Positions 19,764-28,791 are shown, counted from the first letter of the stretch. The stretch: DNA of 64,000 nt from Clostridium sp. (GCA_031292145.1 JARLHR010000210.1:1-64000), one strand, 5' to 3'. A program made the numbers and translations. The notes: a model not told the origin generated them from the sequence alone.

Positions 19764-20525
19764 TTAGTTTTCAAAAATATCTTTGACTTCATCTAATATT
19801 CGAAAATTTGTAAAATCAAAATGAAGCGGCGTTAGAGTTACATATCCTTGTGACTGATAATACAAATCTGTTTCATCTTTCTCAATATCATTTCTACTTC
19901 CTTTTATTTTATATACTTTATCTTCATTATTATTTTCTAAAAGAATATAGTCATTTTTGTATGTTGATTTTCCTATCTTACACACCTTAACTCCTTTTAT
20001 TTCCTGGTCATTCAAACTAGGTATATTAAGATTTAAAACAACATCGTTTTTAAGGTACTTTTCTTTTGCTATATTTAGTACCTTCATCAACCAACCTATA
20101 GCATTTGAATAATCCTCTTCCTTATTATCTTTAGTTAAATCCATAGATACTGAAATTGATGGAATACCATAAATTGCCCCTTCTATCGCAGCTGAAACTG
20201 TTCCTGAGTATAAAATATCAATTCCTACGTTCAAACCATAATTTACACCTGATATTATTAAATCTATATCTTCTTTTAAAAAAGCTATTCCTATCTGTGT
20301 ACAATCAGCAGGGGTACCCACCACACTATATGCTTTACAGTTTAATCCATCAATAACTTCTTCTCTTATTTTTATAGGATTATGTAACGATATAGAATGA
20401 CTGGAAGCACTTTTTTGTTCCCTTGGTGCAACGATTATAACATTATCCTCCTTAGAAACTTCTTTAGCTAAAGAAATTATCCCTGGAGCATTAATTCCAT
20501 CATCGTTAGTAATTAAAATATTCAT
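19764..20525 (-). CDS. surE: 5'/3'-nucleotidase SurE
   Basis: SurE is a metal-dependent phosphatase acting on nucleoside monophosphates and related substrates in the cytoplasm. The 253-residue protein has the metal ligands D8 and D9 (TNDDG), a serine near residue 39 (PREQKSASSHS) and N95 (SGVNYG), plus the SGTVSAAIEG motif. AGGAGGG precedes the ATG. It stands alone between the che and pyr operons, with two family A palindromes upstream. Confidence 0.95.
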   Translation of the reverse strand: MNILITNDDGINAPGIISLAKEVSKEDNVIIVAPREQKSASSHSISLHNPIKIREEVIDGLNCKAYSVVGTPADCTQIGIAFLKEDIDLIISGVNYGLNVGIDILYSGTVSAAIEGAIYGIPSISVSMDLTKDNKEEDYSNAIGWLMKVLNIAKEKYLKNDVVLNLNIPSLNDQEIKGVKVCKIGKSTYKNDYILLENNNEDKVYKIKGSRNDIEKDETDLYYQSQGYVTLTPLHFDFTNFRILDEVKDIFEN

Positions 20526-20560
20526 ATGGCCCTCCTAAAACTCTAAGTTTATGCGATAGA

Positions 20561-20760
20561 TAACCGAAATAAGTAACATGTTGTGTTCCGGTTTCTAAGG
20601 AATTTGGATGGGTGATTCTAAAACAGAAGTTGCACCCAAAATGCTTGCTTCAAAAATAAATTTTGAACAAGCATTTTGGAACAACTTCTGTTTAAAAATC
20701 ACAACCATCGAAATTCCTAATGAAACACTTCACACAACATGTTACTTATTTCTAGTGTAG
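20561..20760 (-). repeat. Family A palindrome (copy A3)
   Basis: It spans TAACCGAAATAAGTAACATG to its complement ending TTACTTATTTCTAGTGTAG. The minus-strand core is GTTGTTCC, GC-TTGT, apical TTCAAAATTTATTTTTGAA, GCAA-GC and GGGTGCAAC. It belongs to the subfamily of A2 and A8 but has a different apical hairpin. Confidence 0.85.
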
Positions 20761-20849
20761 CAATTCACTTAAACTTTGATTCCGTTTTTATTTATATTAG
20801 ACACTAAATTTAGATATGCACATTTGCAAAATTTTAAGTGGTATACTTT

Positions 20850-21047
20850 CACTAGAAATTATAAATATTTTTGTGAAGAAGGCATTTGAAAATGAGCTGT
20901 CAAAGGTTCTTAGCTGTAGGTTGTTCCACTTTAGCTTGTCACACTAAAAGTGGGAACATGCTAAAGTGGATACAACCTGCAACTTAGAACCTTCAGCGAC
21001 CTTTTCATAGTCCTTCGGAATAAAAATATTTATAATTTCAGCAATGT
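20850..21047 (+). repeat. Family A palindrome (copy A4)
   Basis: It spans ACTAGAAATTATAAATATTT to AAATATTTATAATTTCAGCA. The core is GTTGTTCC, GC-TTGTCA, apical CACTAAAAGTG, GGAACAT-GC and GGATACAAC. It is the subfamily partner of A1 and lies next to A3, just downstream of pyrE, where it could act as the pyr operon terminator. Confidence 0.85.
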
Positions 21048-21054
21048 AACACTT

Positions 21055-21729
21055 TTATTTTGCACCATATTGCTTATAATATTCATCAATTCTTCCTTTA
21101 ACTTCATCAGTTATAAGGATAGTTCCATTAATTTCTTTATTGTAAAGATACTCTATAACTTCAGCCATTGTAACTATAGCACAAGTTTTAAATCCAAATT
21201 TTTCTCTGATTTCGACTAATGCGGATTGTTCTCCTTGACCTCTTTCCATTCTATCTACTGATATTATAAGGCCCTTAACATTAACATCTGCTTGGCTTTT
21301 TAAGATAGGCATAGTTTCATAAATTGAAGTTCCTGCTGTTGTAACATCTTCAACTATTAATACCTTATCTCCATCTTTTAATTTGCTTCCTAAAAGAATT
21401 CCTGTATCGCCATGATCCTTTACTTCTTTTCTATTTGAGCAATAGTTAACGTCAATATCAAATGAGTTGGAAAGTGCTATAGCAGTTGTGACACTTAAAG
21501 GAATCCCCTTATATGCAGGTCCAAATAATACATCATAATCGTCTCCAAAGTTTTCCTTTATGGCTTCTGCATAAAATTCACCTAGTCTTTTTAACTGACT
21601 TCCAGTTTGATAGTTACCTGTGTTTACAAAGAACGGAGTCTTTCTTCCACTTTTAGTAACAAAATCTCCGAATGTTAATACTCCACATTCTATCATAAAC
21701 TCAATAAACTCTTTTTTATAAGCCTTCAT
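21055..21729 (-). CDS. pyrE: Orotate phosphoribosyltransferase
   Basis: PyrE makes orotidine monophosphate from orotate and PRPP. The PRPP-binding motif is LIVEDVTTAGTSI, and KSGRKTPFFVN near the start is typical of this bacterial type. ATG at 21729 is chosen because TTGGAGG is 7-8 bases upstream, giving 224 residues. It is the last gene of the pyr operon. Confidence 0.95.
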   Translation of the reverse strand: MKAYKKEFIEFMIECGVLTFGDFVTKSGRKTPFFVNTGNYQTGSQLKRLGEFYAEAIKENFGDDYDVLFGPAYKGIPLSVTTAIALSNSFDIDVNYCSNRKEVKDHGDTGILLGSKLKDGDKVLIVEDVTTAGTSIYETMPILKSQADVNVKGLIISVDRMERGQGEQSALVEIREKFGFKTCAIVTMAEVIEYLYNKEINGTILITDEVKGRIDEYYKQYGAK

Positions 21730-21775
21730 TAAAAATTCCTCCAATATATTTTATAATTGATAATTGAAATTTGAT

Positions 21776-22672
21776 TTATATTATTCCTACAATTTCATTA
21801 ATATCCTTAATGCCTTGTTCCCTTATGAAATTTTCCATTTCCTCAACAATTTCTTTTCCTGCCATAGGATTTACAAAATTTATTGTTCCTATTTGTATTG
21901 CACTAGCTCCTGCCATCATAAATTCAATAGCATCTTTTCCACTAGCTATTCCTCCAAGGCCTATTACAGGTATATCAACAGCCTGAGCCACTTCATAAAC
22001 CATTCTAAGGGCTATAGGCTTTACAGCTGGTCCTGATAATCCTGCAGTTATATTATTAAATACTGGTTTTCTTTTATATACATCAATCGCCATTCCCTTT
22101 AGTGTATTTATAAGAGAAATTGAGTCTGCTCCTGCTTCCTGACATTTTAACGCCATATCAACTATATCTTCTGCATTTGGTGATAATTTAACCATTAATG
22201 GCTTTTTAACTATAGATTTAATTTCCTTAACGACATCATAAGCTACATTTGATTTTATTCCAAATGCCATTCCTCCATGCTTTACATTAGGACAAGATAT
22301 GTTAAGCTCAATCATATCAACATCTGTTTGGTTGATTTTAGTTACAGCTGCAACGTAATCTTCTAAGCATCCCCCACCAATATTTGCTATAACATTAGTT
22401 CCAAGTTTTTTCATATGAGGAAGCTCATTCTTTATAAATGAATCAATTCCTGGATTTTGAAGTCCTACTGAGTTCATCATTCCAGAAGGTGTTTCAACTA
22501 CTCTAATTCCTTCATTCCCTTGCTTAGGATTAATTGTAAGCCCTTTAGAAGATATACCACCTAAAATTCCAACATTATAGAAATCATTGAATTCTTCACC
22601 AAACCCAAAAGTTCCTGATGCAGCAATTACAGGATTTTTAAATTCTACTCCATTAATATTTACCTTTAACAA
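21776..22672 (-). CDS. pyrD: Dihydroorotate dehydrogenase B, catalytic subunit
   Basis: This is the FMN subunit of the class 1B enzyme, which oxidises dihydroorotate with NAD via PyrK. The catalytic cysteine is in [12 protein letters not shown], and the FMN phosphate site [11 protein letters not shown] lies near the C-terminus. The length of 298 is normal. The start codon is TTG, five bases after GGAGGAG. pyrK is immediately upstream, as expected for the two-subunit enzyme. Confidence 0.96.
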   Translation of the reverse strand: MLKVNINGVEFKNPVIAASGTFGFGEEFNDFYNVGILGGISSKGLTINPKQGNEGIRVVETPSGMMNSVGLQNPGIDSFIKNELPHMKKLGTNVIANIGGGCLEDYVAAVTKINQTDVDMIELNISCPNVKHGGMAFGIKSNVAYDVVKEIKSIVKKPLMVKLSPNAEDIVDMALKCQEAGADSISLINTLKGMAIDVYKRKPVFNNITAGLSGPAVKPIALRMVYEVAQAVDIPVIGLGGIASGKDAIEFMMAGASAIQIGTINFVNPMAGKEIVEEMENFIREQGIKDINEIVGII

Positions 22673-22691
22673 TTTAACTCCTCCTGCCTTA

Positions 22692-23435
22692 TTACAATTC
22701 TACATAGTATCCATCGAATACTGGGCCATCTTTACAAGTTCTCTTATGTCCATCTCTTGTTTTACAAGTACATACTAGGCAGGCACCAACTCCACACGCC
22801 ATATGCTTTTCCATTGATACATATACCTTAACATCTTTCTCTTTGCACATCTCTACAACTTTTTTCATCATAACTTCAGGTCCACAGCATAATACTGTAT
22901 CATATTCCTCTACTTTAAGTATATCTGTAACAAAACCCTTATGACCATGCTTTCCAGTATTAGTAGAAACATTTATTTCATTAACGTATTGTTCAAAATC
23001 CTCTATTAAGTATATGTCATCTCTAAATCCTGCATATAAATCAATTTTCTGTTCTTTATTATCATCTCTTAATCTCTTTGAAAGTTCAAGCATAGGTGCA
23101 GTTCCTATTCCTCCAGCAACTAACGCAACTTTACCATAATCTTTTTTTAAATCAAATCCATTTCCAAGCGGCCCTGTTAAGCTTATTTCATCATTCTCTT
23201 TAAGCTTTGTATATTCTTTAGTTCCTGTTCCAACTACTGCATATAAAAATGTTAACGTATCTCCATTCTTTTCACATATGCTTATAGGTCTTGGTAAAAG
23301 TGTTTGACCGTTAATCTTCAACATGTAAAATTGACCAGCATTTATTTCATTGCTATCTTCTACAACCAATTTATATATATCTTTTGAAATTTCTTCATTT
23401 GAAATCACCTTTGCATTTCTGTATGTTATAGCCAT
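22692..23435 (-). CDS. pyrK: Dihydroorotate dehydrogenase B, electron-transfer subunit
   Basis: PyrK carries FAD and a 2Fe-2S cluster and passes electrons from PyrD to NAD. An FAD motif [10 protein letters not shown] is near residue 48 and an NAD-site motif [10 protein letters not shown] near residue 107. The cluster ligands are in CGVGACLVC and the later C of RTCKDGPVF. The length of 247 is normal. It is followed by pyrD after 19 bases. Confidence 0.96.
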   Translation of the reverse strand: MAITYRNAKVISNEEISKDIYKLVVEDSNEINAGQFYMLKINGQTLLPRPISICEKNGDTLTFLYAVVGTGTKEYTKLKENDEISLTGPLGNGFDLKKDYGKVALVAGGIGTAPMLELSKRLRDDNKEQKIDLYAGFRDDIYLIEDFEQYVNEINVSTNTGKHGHKGFVTDILKVEEYDTVLCCGPEVMMKKVVEMCKEKDVKVYVSMEKHMACGVGACLVCTCKTRDGHKRTCKDGPVFDGYYVEL

Positions 23436-23451
23436 GTTCTTCCTCCCTTTA

Positions 23452-23579
23452 TTCAGTTAACAGTTTACAATTCGCAGTTAACAATTAAGGAGGAAATCCC
23501 TATTAGGGATTTCTTAAAATATATATTTTCAAATCCTTCATTAAGGATTTTTTCCTTAACTCTTAACTCTTAACTGCCT
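23452..23579. repeat. Class C short-repeat palindrome overlapping the end of pyrF
   Basis: CAGTTAACAGTTTACAATTC on the left pairs loosely with AACTCTTAACTCTTAACTG on the right around GGAAATCCCTATTAGGGATTT. The right arm overlaps the pyrF stop codon and its last few codons, so the repeat supplies the protein end. Related sequences are at 41166-41325 and 46690-46860. Confidence 0.65.
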
Positions 23580-24432
23580 TAATTATTGCATCTCTCATCT
23601 TTATAGCTTCTTCTCTAGCACATAAAGCAAATTCTTTTTCCCTATTTTCTTTCTTATAAGCAAGTAATATTCCCCTTGAAGAATTAACAACTCCGCCATT
23701 TCCATTATTTAAATATAATGCAACATCCTGAGCTGTTCCACCTTGTGCACCATATCCTGGTATTAGGAAAAACATATTATTATAATTTGATCTTATTTTC
23801 TTTCCTTCTTCAACATGAGTACATCCAATAACTCCACCAATTGCAGTGTATCCACATTCTCCCACAATATTTTTGCTCATTTCGGTTATCTTATCTGCTA
23901 CAACTTCATAAACCTTTTTATTTTCTGCAGTATCTAAATACTCGATATCTTCAGCTCCTGGATTAGATGTTCTTACCAGACAGAATACACCCTTATTTCC
24001 TTTTTCTAAATAAGGTAAATATGGTTCTATGCTATCCATTCCCATATATGGACTTAAAGTTATGAAATCAGCTTCAAAATCTCCTTCAAAGTGAGCTTTT
24101 GCATACATTGTTGCAGTTGCTGCTATATCTCCTCTTTTTATATCTGCTATTATTATTTCATCTTTTTCTCTTAAATACTCCAAAGTCTTCTTATAAGCAA
24201 TTAAACCTTCCAAGCCTAATGCTTCGTAATATGCAATTTGAACCTTGAAACAGGCTGACACATCATAAGTTGCATCTATGATTTGTTTGTTAAATTCAAA
24301 TATTGCCTCACTTGAAGTTCTTCCTTCTTTTATATGCTCTGGCACATAACTTAATGCAGTGTCTAATCCAACACAAACAACGCCTCTTTTTTCAATTCTA
24401 TCATATAATTTATCTATTATGTAACTTGTCAT
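23563..24432 (-). CDS. pyrF: Orotidine 5'-phosphate decarboxylase (long form)
   Basis: PyrF makes UMP from OMP. This is the longer bacterial type (289 residues), with the catalytic DIKRGDIAAT motif and VCVGLDT near the start. GAAGGGTG precedes the ATG. The last residues (KAVKS) and the stop codon lie inside a class C repeat, so the tail is probably not conserved. Confidence 0.95.
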   Translation of the reverse strand: MTSYIIDKLYDRIEKRGVVCVGLDTALSYVPEHIKEGRTSSEAIFEFNKQIIDATYDVSACFKVQIAYYEALGLEGLIAYKKTLEYLREKDEIIIADIKRGDIAATATMYAKAHFEGDFEADFITLSPYMGMDSIEPYLPYLEKGNKGVFCLVRTSNPGAEDIEYLDTAENKKVYEVVADKITEMSKNIVGECGYTAIGGVIGCTHVEEGKKIRSNYNNMFFLIPGYGAQGGTAQDVALYLNNGNGGVVNSSRGILLAYKKENREKEFALCAREEAIKMRDAIIKAVKS

Positions 24433-24454
24433 CTTAAAAAAACACCCTTCTTTA

Positions 24455-24582
24455 TTGATGAATGATTAATAGTGAATGTTTATGTTAAAATTACTTCGTA
24501 ATTTCTTGAATTTTAATATTTGCAGAAATTCCTTTGGAATTTCCGCCTTAATTATTCATCATTCATTATTCATTTTTCATCT
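24455..24582. repeat. Class C palindrome between pyrC and pyrF
   Basis: GATGAATGATTAATAGTGAA is complementary to the right end, which is made of ATTCATCATTCATTATTCAT. GAAATTCCTTTGGAATTTC forms the inner hairpin. The right end covers the pyrC stop codon and last three codons. Confidence 0.6.
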
Positions 24583-25775
24583 TTATTATATTTGATTTCT
24601 CCACCTTTTATTGTTGTAAGCACTTGGCCATAAAACTCCATACCATCAAATGGTGTATTTCTTCCTTTTGATGCAAATTCTTCTGCATTAATTTTTATTT
24701 TCTTATCTATATCAACTAGAACTAAATCTCCTTCTACTCCAATGCTAATCTTTCCTTTATTCATACCTAAAAGTTTTGCTGGATTATAAGACATTAACTC
24801 ACTTAATTTATTTAAAGAAATATTATTTTCCTTAACTAATTTTGTATAACAAATTGAAAATGCTGTTTCAAGTCCCACCATTCCAGGAGAACCATTTTTC
24901 TTTTCTTCTGCTGTATGAGGCGCATGATCTGTCCCTATAGTATCAACCATATCTAATTTTATTGCCTCTATTATTGAATCCACATCTTCTTTTTCTCTTA
25001 TTGGCGGATTAACTCTATAATCATTTATGTCCCTTGTAAGACCTATATGATGTGGTGTAATTTCTAAGGTAATATCTGCACCACTCATTTTTCCATCAAC
25101 TATATATTTTATAGCTTCTTTTGTGCTAACATGGCACATATGTAATTTAGCTCCGCTTAATTTAGCTAATTCAACATCCCTTAATGTCATCATATTTTCA
25201 GCTATTCTCATATCCACCTTTGAGAATTCCGGACTTTCGGCATGAGACATTATAACCCAATCATTGTTCTTTGCAACCTTCATTGCTTCAAGCATTGTGT
25301 TTGAATTAGATACTCCAACTCCATCATCAGAAATTGCCTTTATTTCCTTATCATCTTCAAGTTCATTTAAATGACTTAGCGTAATACCATCAAAATTCTT
25401 TGTAATAGACACACATTGATGAATATCAATTAAATTAAGCTCTTTTGATTTATTCCTCACACATTCTAAAGTCTCCTTTGATGAGCATATAGGCTTAGTA
25501 TTCGCCATTAAACACACACCTGTATATCCGCCCTTAAGTGCCGCTTTAGAACCTGTTTCCATATCTTCTTTCCATGTAAGACCTGGATCTCTAAAATGTG
25601 CATGAGTATCTATAAATGAAGGCATTAAAATTTTACTTTCGCAATCAAATATCTCTACATTATCTTTGGATATGCTTTCGCCTATTTCCTTTATTATTCC
25701 ATCTTTAATATATATATCACCTTGAAAATCTTGGGTTACATCTATTATTCTTGCATTCTTAATTAACAATTCCAT
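24570..25775 (-). CDS. pyrC: Dihydroorotase
   Basis: PyrC closes carbamoyl-aspartate to dihydroorotate. The zinc motif [10 protein letters not shown], the HMCHVS histidines and the GTDHAPH motif identify the long (type I) dihydroorotase. ATG at 25775 is chosen, with AGTAGG 7 bases upstream, giving 401 residues; a longer in-frame start lies in repeat-like sequence. It lies downstream of pyrI after palindrome A5. Confidence 0.94.
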   Translation of the reverse strand: MELLIKNARIIDVTQDFQGDIYIKDGIIKEIGESISKDNVEIFDCESKILMPSFIDTHAHFRDPGLTWKEDMETGSKAALKGGYTGVCLMANTKPICSSKETLECVRNKSKELNLIDIHQCVSITKNFDGITLSHLNELEDDKEIKAISDDGVGVSNSNTMLEAMKVAKNNDWVIMSHAESPEFSKVDMRIAENMMTLRDVELAKLSGAKLHMCHVSTKEAIKYIVDGKMSGADITLEITPHHIGLTRDINDYRVNPPIREKEDVDSIIEAIKLDMVDTIGTDHAPHTAEEKKNGSPGMVGLETAFSICYTKLVKENNISLNKLSELMSYNPAKLLGMNKGKISIGVEGDLVLVDIDKKIKINAEEFASKGRNTPFDGMEFYGQVLTTIKGGEIKYNKDEK

Positions 25776-25817
25776 ATAACAACCTACTTTCAATTCACAA
25801 TTATCAATGTTCAATTA

Positions 25818-26097
25818 TAGATATCCAATTTATAGATTAGACTTACACTTTGAAATATATGCCATACCAGAAATGACGGGTACTCTTTTATGCAGTGTTA
25901 CATTAGAGAATTAGTTGTAGGTATTTCTTCAGCAGGAGTTGTTCCATTTTTGCTTGTCACAAGCTTGCCTTGGGAGCATGCAGAAATGGTGCAACTCCTG
26001 CTGGTAGAAATCCACAACTTATTCTCTTAGTAACCGAAATAACAGAGTACCTGTCATTTCGGTTAGTTATCGCATAAGTCTTAAATTGGATATCTAT
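25818..26097 (+). repeat. Family A palindrome, full length (copy A5), between pyrI and pyrC
   Basis: This copy keeps the outermost inverted repeat, ATAGATATCCAATTT against AAATTGGATATCTAT. Inside are ACCAGAAATGAC with GTCATTTCGGT and the core GTTGTTCC, GC-TTGTCA, apical AAGCTTGCCTT, GGAGCAT-GC, GGTGCAAC. It interrupts the pyr operon between genes that must both be expressed. It shares arms with A6. Confidence 0.87.
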
Positions 26098-26098
26098 A

Positions 26099-26530
26099 TT
26101 ATAATTCAGAGAGTTTTGTTATTTCATCACAATATTCACATCTATATCTTCCATTTGATTTATCTACTAATACAAATGAATGTGGTACATAATCTTCTTG
26201 ACTTGTTATGCAGCTTAGATTTTTACATTTTATGATGTTTTCCACTTTCTCCGGAAGTGTTGGATTAACTTTATTAACGATCTTTTCATCTTTAACTTCA
26301 CATATAGTTATTGTTGGAGAAAGTAATCCTAAAACTGTATAATCAAGATTTTCACAACTTTCTATCTTTATTATATCCTTTTTTCCAAGTTTCTTACTAT
26401 CAGCATTAATTATAAGTGCGACACTATAATTGTTGGTATCTAAGCCTAAGTAATTAAATATCTTAACTCCAACACCTGCTTGTATATGATCTATAACTAT
26501 CCCATTTTTAATACTTGTGATTTCAAGCAT
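26099..26530 (-). CDS. pyrI: Aspartate carbamoyltransferase regulatory subunit
   Basis: PyrI binds nucleotides and a structural zinc and controls PyrB. The 143-residue protein has the N-terminal allosteric domain and a C-terminal zinc domain with CKNLSC and CEYC. It starts one base after the pyrB stop codon. The enzyme is therefore likely the nucleotide-regulated E. coli-type holoenzyme. Confidence 0.95.
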   Translation of the reverse strand: MLEITSIKNGIVIDHIQAGVGVKIFNYLGLDTNNYSVALIINADSKKLGKKDIIKIESCENLDYTVLGLLSPTITICEVKDEKIVNKVNPTLPEKVENIIKCKNLSCITSQEDYVPHSFVLVDKSNGRYRCEYCDEITKLSEL

Positions 26531-26531
26531 C

Positions 26532-27458
26532 CTACATCACCCCCAAAAACTTAATCATTAATGCCATCCTTACATACATTCCATATTCAGCTTGCTTAAA
26601 ATATGAAGCTCTTTTATCATTATCTACTTCATATGCAATTTCATTTACTCTTGGAAGTGGATGCATTACTATCATATCGTCTTTTGCTAAATCCATTTTT
26701 GCTTTATCTAATATGTAGCTATCTTTAAGTCTTAAATATTCCTCTTCATTAAAGAATCTTTCCTTTTGAACTCTTGTCATGTATAAAATATCAAGACTTT
26801 CAATTACATCTTCAAGTTTTTCTACTTCTATATATTCAATATTGTTTTTTTCCAATATTTCTTCTCTTATATATTGTGGTATTGAAAGTTCCTTTGGAGA
26901 TATTAGTACAAATTTATTATTTTTATATCTAGACATTGCTTTTATAAGTGAATGTACAGTTCTACCAAATTTTAAATCTCCACAAATTCCAATTGTATGG
27001 CCATTTAGTCCATTCTTTAAACTTGTGATTGTAAGTAAATCTGCTAAAGTTTGAGTTGGATGTTGATGTCCGCCATCACCTGCATTTATTATTGGAACAT
27101 TTGAATAAATGCTTGCAACCTTTGCTGCTCCTTCTTTAGGATGCCTCATTGTTATAATATCCGAGTATATTGATACCATTTTTATAGTATCTGCTAGGGT
27201 TTCTCCTTTGGAAATTGAAGTTGAATTTGGTTCTGAAAAACCAAGAATTTTACCACCAAGTCTCATCATTGCAGCTTCAAAGCTTAATCTAGTTCTCGTA
27301 CTTGGTTCATAAAATAAAGTGGCTAAAATTTTCCCATCACATATATGGGCAAAATCCTTTGGACATGCTATTATTTGATGCGCTAATTTGAATAATTCAT
27401 CTAATTCCTCTGTTGTAAAATCCATAGGTTCAATTAAATGTTTAATTTCTTTTGTCAT
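26532..27458 (-). CDS. pyrB: Aspartate carbamoyltransferase catalytic subunit
   Basis: PyrB condenses carbamoyl phosphate and aspartate. [13 protein letters not shown] and HPTQTLADL are the carbamoyl-phosphate and aspartate-site motifs, and HPLPR is near the C-terminus. The length of 308 is normal. AAGGAG precedes the ATG. It is the first gene of the operon, behind a leader of about 450 bases that carries a PyrR-type attenuator and two family B elements. Confidence 0.97.
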   Translation of the reverse strand: MTKEIKHLIEPMDFTTEELDELFKLAHQIIACPKDFAHICDGKILATLFYEPSTRTRLSFEAAMMRLGGKILGFSEPNSTSISKGETLADTIKMVSIYSDIITMRHPKEGAAKVASIYSNVPIINAGDGGHQHPTQTLADLLTITSLKNGLNGHTIGICGDLKFGRTVHSLIKAMSRYKNNKFVLISPKELSIPQYIREEILEKNNIEYIEVEKLEDVIESLDILYMTRVQKERFFNEEEYLRLKDSYILDKAKMDLAKDDMIVMHPLPRVNEIAYEVDNDKRASYFKQAEYGMYVRMALMIKFLGVM

Positions 27459-27502
27459 TTATCATCACTCCTTGTTAACCTCTCTGTGTTAATTTAAAGG
27501 TA

Positions 27503-27659
27503 AGGCACATTCAAAAAATAACAAGTCAATATGCTAGTCTATTTTCCATCATTCTGCGTCTGCATGTTCACCTAATAGCCCACTATGAGGTAAACATACC
27601 TCCTTGTCTGATGAAAAATATACATCGCATCTTGGTCTTGTTATTTTTTTCATGTGCCT
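27503..27659 (-). repeat. Family B element (copy B3) in the pyrB leader
   Basis: The ends are AAGGCACATTCAAAAAATAA and TTATTTTTTTCATGTGCCT. On the minus strand the interior has CCTCATAGTGGGCTATTAGG and the TCATCA/TGATGGAAAA stem. It lies between the terminator and the pyrB start codon. Confidence 0.85.
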
Positions 27660-27674
27660 GAGAACTTATATAAT

Positions 27675-27896
27675 AAAAAAGCTTCCTTTAAATGATACAT
27701 ATTCAAAAAAATAATAAGTTAGCATATTTGCTCAATAATCTACTATAAGGCAAATATACTTCCTTGCCTAACAATAAATATACATCGCATCATAGACTTA
27801 TCATTTTTTTTCATATGCCTAAAAGGAAGGCATCATAATCCTAAACTACGGGTATTATATAACTTCCTTATTGATTTCTCTGAATCAAATTAAAGG
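27675..27896 (-). promoter_or_regulatory. PyrR-type transcription attenuator of the pyr operon
   Basis: Read on the minus strand: a hairpin TTGATT-CAGAGA-AATCAA (27888-27871) has the CNGNGA loop known for PyrR-binding anti-antiterminators, with a lower CCTT/AAGG stem. AAGGAAG (27869-27863) can instead pair with CTTCCTT (27828-27822). The latter can also pair with AAAGGAAG (27689-27682), which is followed by CTTTTTT, forming an intrinsic terminator. Thus three mutually exclusive structures are visible. Element B4 occupies the terminator loop. PyrR control by UMP is known for such sites; pyrR itself is not in the window. Confidence 0.75.
27694..27820 (-). repeat. Family B element (copy B4) inside the attenuator terminator loop
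   Basis: The ends are GATACATATTCAAAAAAATA and TTTTTTTTCATATGCCT. It lies between the two stem arms CTTCCTTT (minus, 27828-27821) and AAAGGAAG (27689-27682). Because its own ends pair, it extends the stem rather than breaking it. Confidence 0.8.
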
Positions 27897-27910
27897 TTAT
27901 TCTTTGTGTA

Positions 27911-27939
27911 AGAATAACATTTCTTAGAGGTTGTGTCAA
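27911..27939 (-). promoter_or_regulatory. Sigma-A promoter of the pyr operon
   Basis: On the minus strand TTGACA (27939-27934), a perfect -35, and TATTCT (27916-27911) are 17 bases apart. Transcription would start near 27905, just before the attenuator. Confidence 0.75.
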
Positions 27940-27970
27940 TAAAATTATTATTTTATATGCCTAACATTGA

Positions 27971-28003
27971 AAAATAACTCCTAGGTTTCTAGGAGTTATT
28001 TTC
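27971..28003 (-). terminator. Terminator of the beta-lactamase-fold gene
   Basis: AAATAACTCCTAG-GTTT-CTAGGAGTTATTT is a perfect 13-bp stem with A- and T-rich sides, 12 bases after the stop codon. The stretch TTTTCTTTCAGATCCCTTA next to it matches the end of the repeat at 39808-39866. Confidence 0.8.
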
Positions 28004-28014
28004 TTTCAGATCCC

Positions 28015-28791
28015 TTAAAAATTATTTACTATACTATCCCACATCATTTTTCCACTCTTAGCAAGAGTTACTGTTCCATATACACTGTTTGGAATTCCCA
28101 TTGAAAGAACTGTAAACGTAAATGACCCCTTTTGAGTATGAATTAATGCAGTATCATTTTCTACACCAGTCTTATCTCCTGTTTTGCTTGAAATTTCAAA
28201 TTTTAAATCGTCAGGGATATAAAGAGCTAATTTATTTTTCATTTGTTGCCTTTGTAATATATCCATAAGCATTATGCTATCTTTCTCATTTAAAAAACTT
28301 GAATTATATAGATGTTTCCATATCTTTGACAAATCTAAAGCACTAGTCATATTTTCAATTCCATTGCTAGCTGCTCTTTCATCTGAAGTTTTTCTATTTA
28401 ATTTAGTATTTTTCAAACCCTGAGCTACTATATCTTCATTTATGGTATCTATTCCAACTAAATCAATAAGCTTATTTGCTGCAGTATTATCGCTTTGAAT
28501 AAGCATTGCAACTAATAATTCAAAGATAGTATATTCTCTATTATCAAATTCATGAAGTATTCCTGTTCCATAAACTTTGTCTTCTTCTTCAATTTTTATT
28601 TTGTCTAGAAATGAACCCTTTTCATCTTCCACATACTTTATTACAGAAACTGCTATTGGCAATTTCATGCATCCTGCACTTATCATTTGCACATTTTCAT
28701 TATAGCCATAGCTAAATCCACTCTCTAGATCTTCAAAGAAAAATGAATATGTTCCTATTCTTGATTCTAAATATCTTTTAATTTCTTTCAT
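28015..28791 (-). CDS. Class A beta-lactamase-fold protein lacking the catalytic serine
   Basis: The 258-residue protein has no signal peptide, so it is probably cytoplasmic. The SDN motif (S100-D102) and KTG motif (K203-G205) of serine hydrolases are present. At the SxxK motif the sequence is MISAGCMKLPIA, so the residue three before K43 is glycine (G40, codon GGA) instead of the nucleophilic serine. C41 is next to it. It may be a non-hydrolytic binding protein or use an altered mechanism. The context gives no clear role. The TAA stop codon doubles as the first bases of a TAAGGGATC-type repeat end. Confidence 0.8.
   Translation of the reverse strand: MKEIKRYLESRIGTYSFFFEDLESGFSYGYNENVQMISAGCMKLPIAVSVIKYVEDEKGSFLDKIKIEEEDKVYGTGILHEFDNREYTIFELLVAMLIQSDNTAANKLIDLVGIDTINEDIVAQGLKNTKLNRKTSDERAASNGIENMTSALDLSKIWKHLYNSSFLNEKDSIMLMDILQRQQMKNKLALYIPDDLKFEISSKTGDKTGVENDTALIHTQKGSFTFTVLSMGIPNSVYGTVTLAKSGKMMWDSIVNNF

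Noticed and set aside
27459-27674. Second attenuator between the terminator and pyrB
   Set aside because: The hairpins there are the ends of element B3; no separate terminator with U run was seen.
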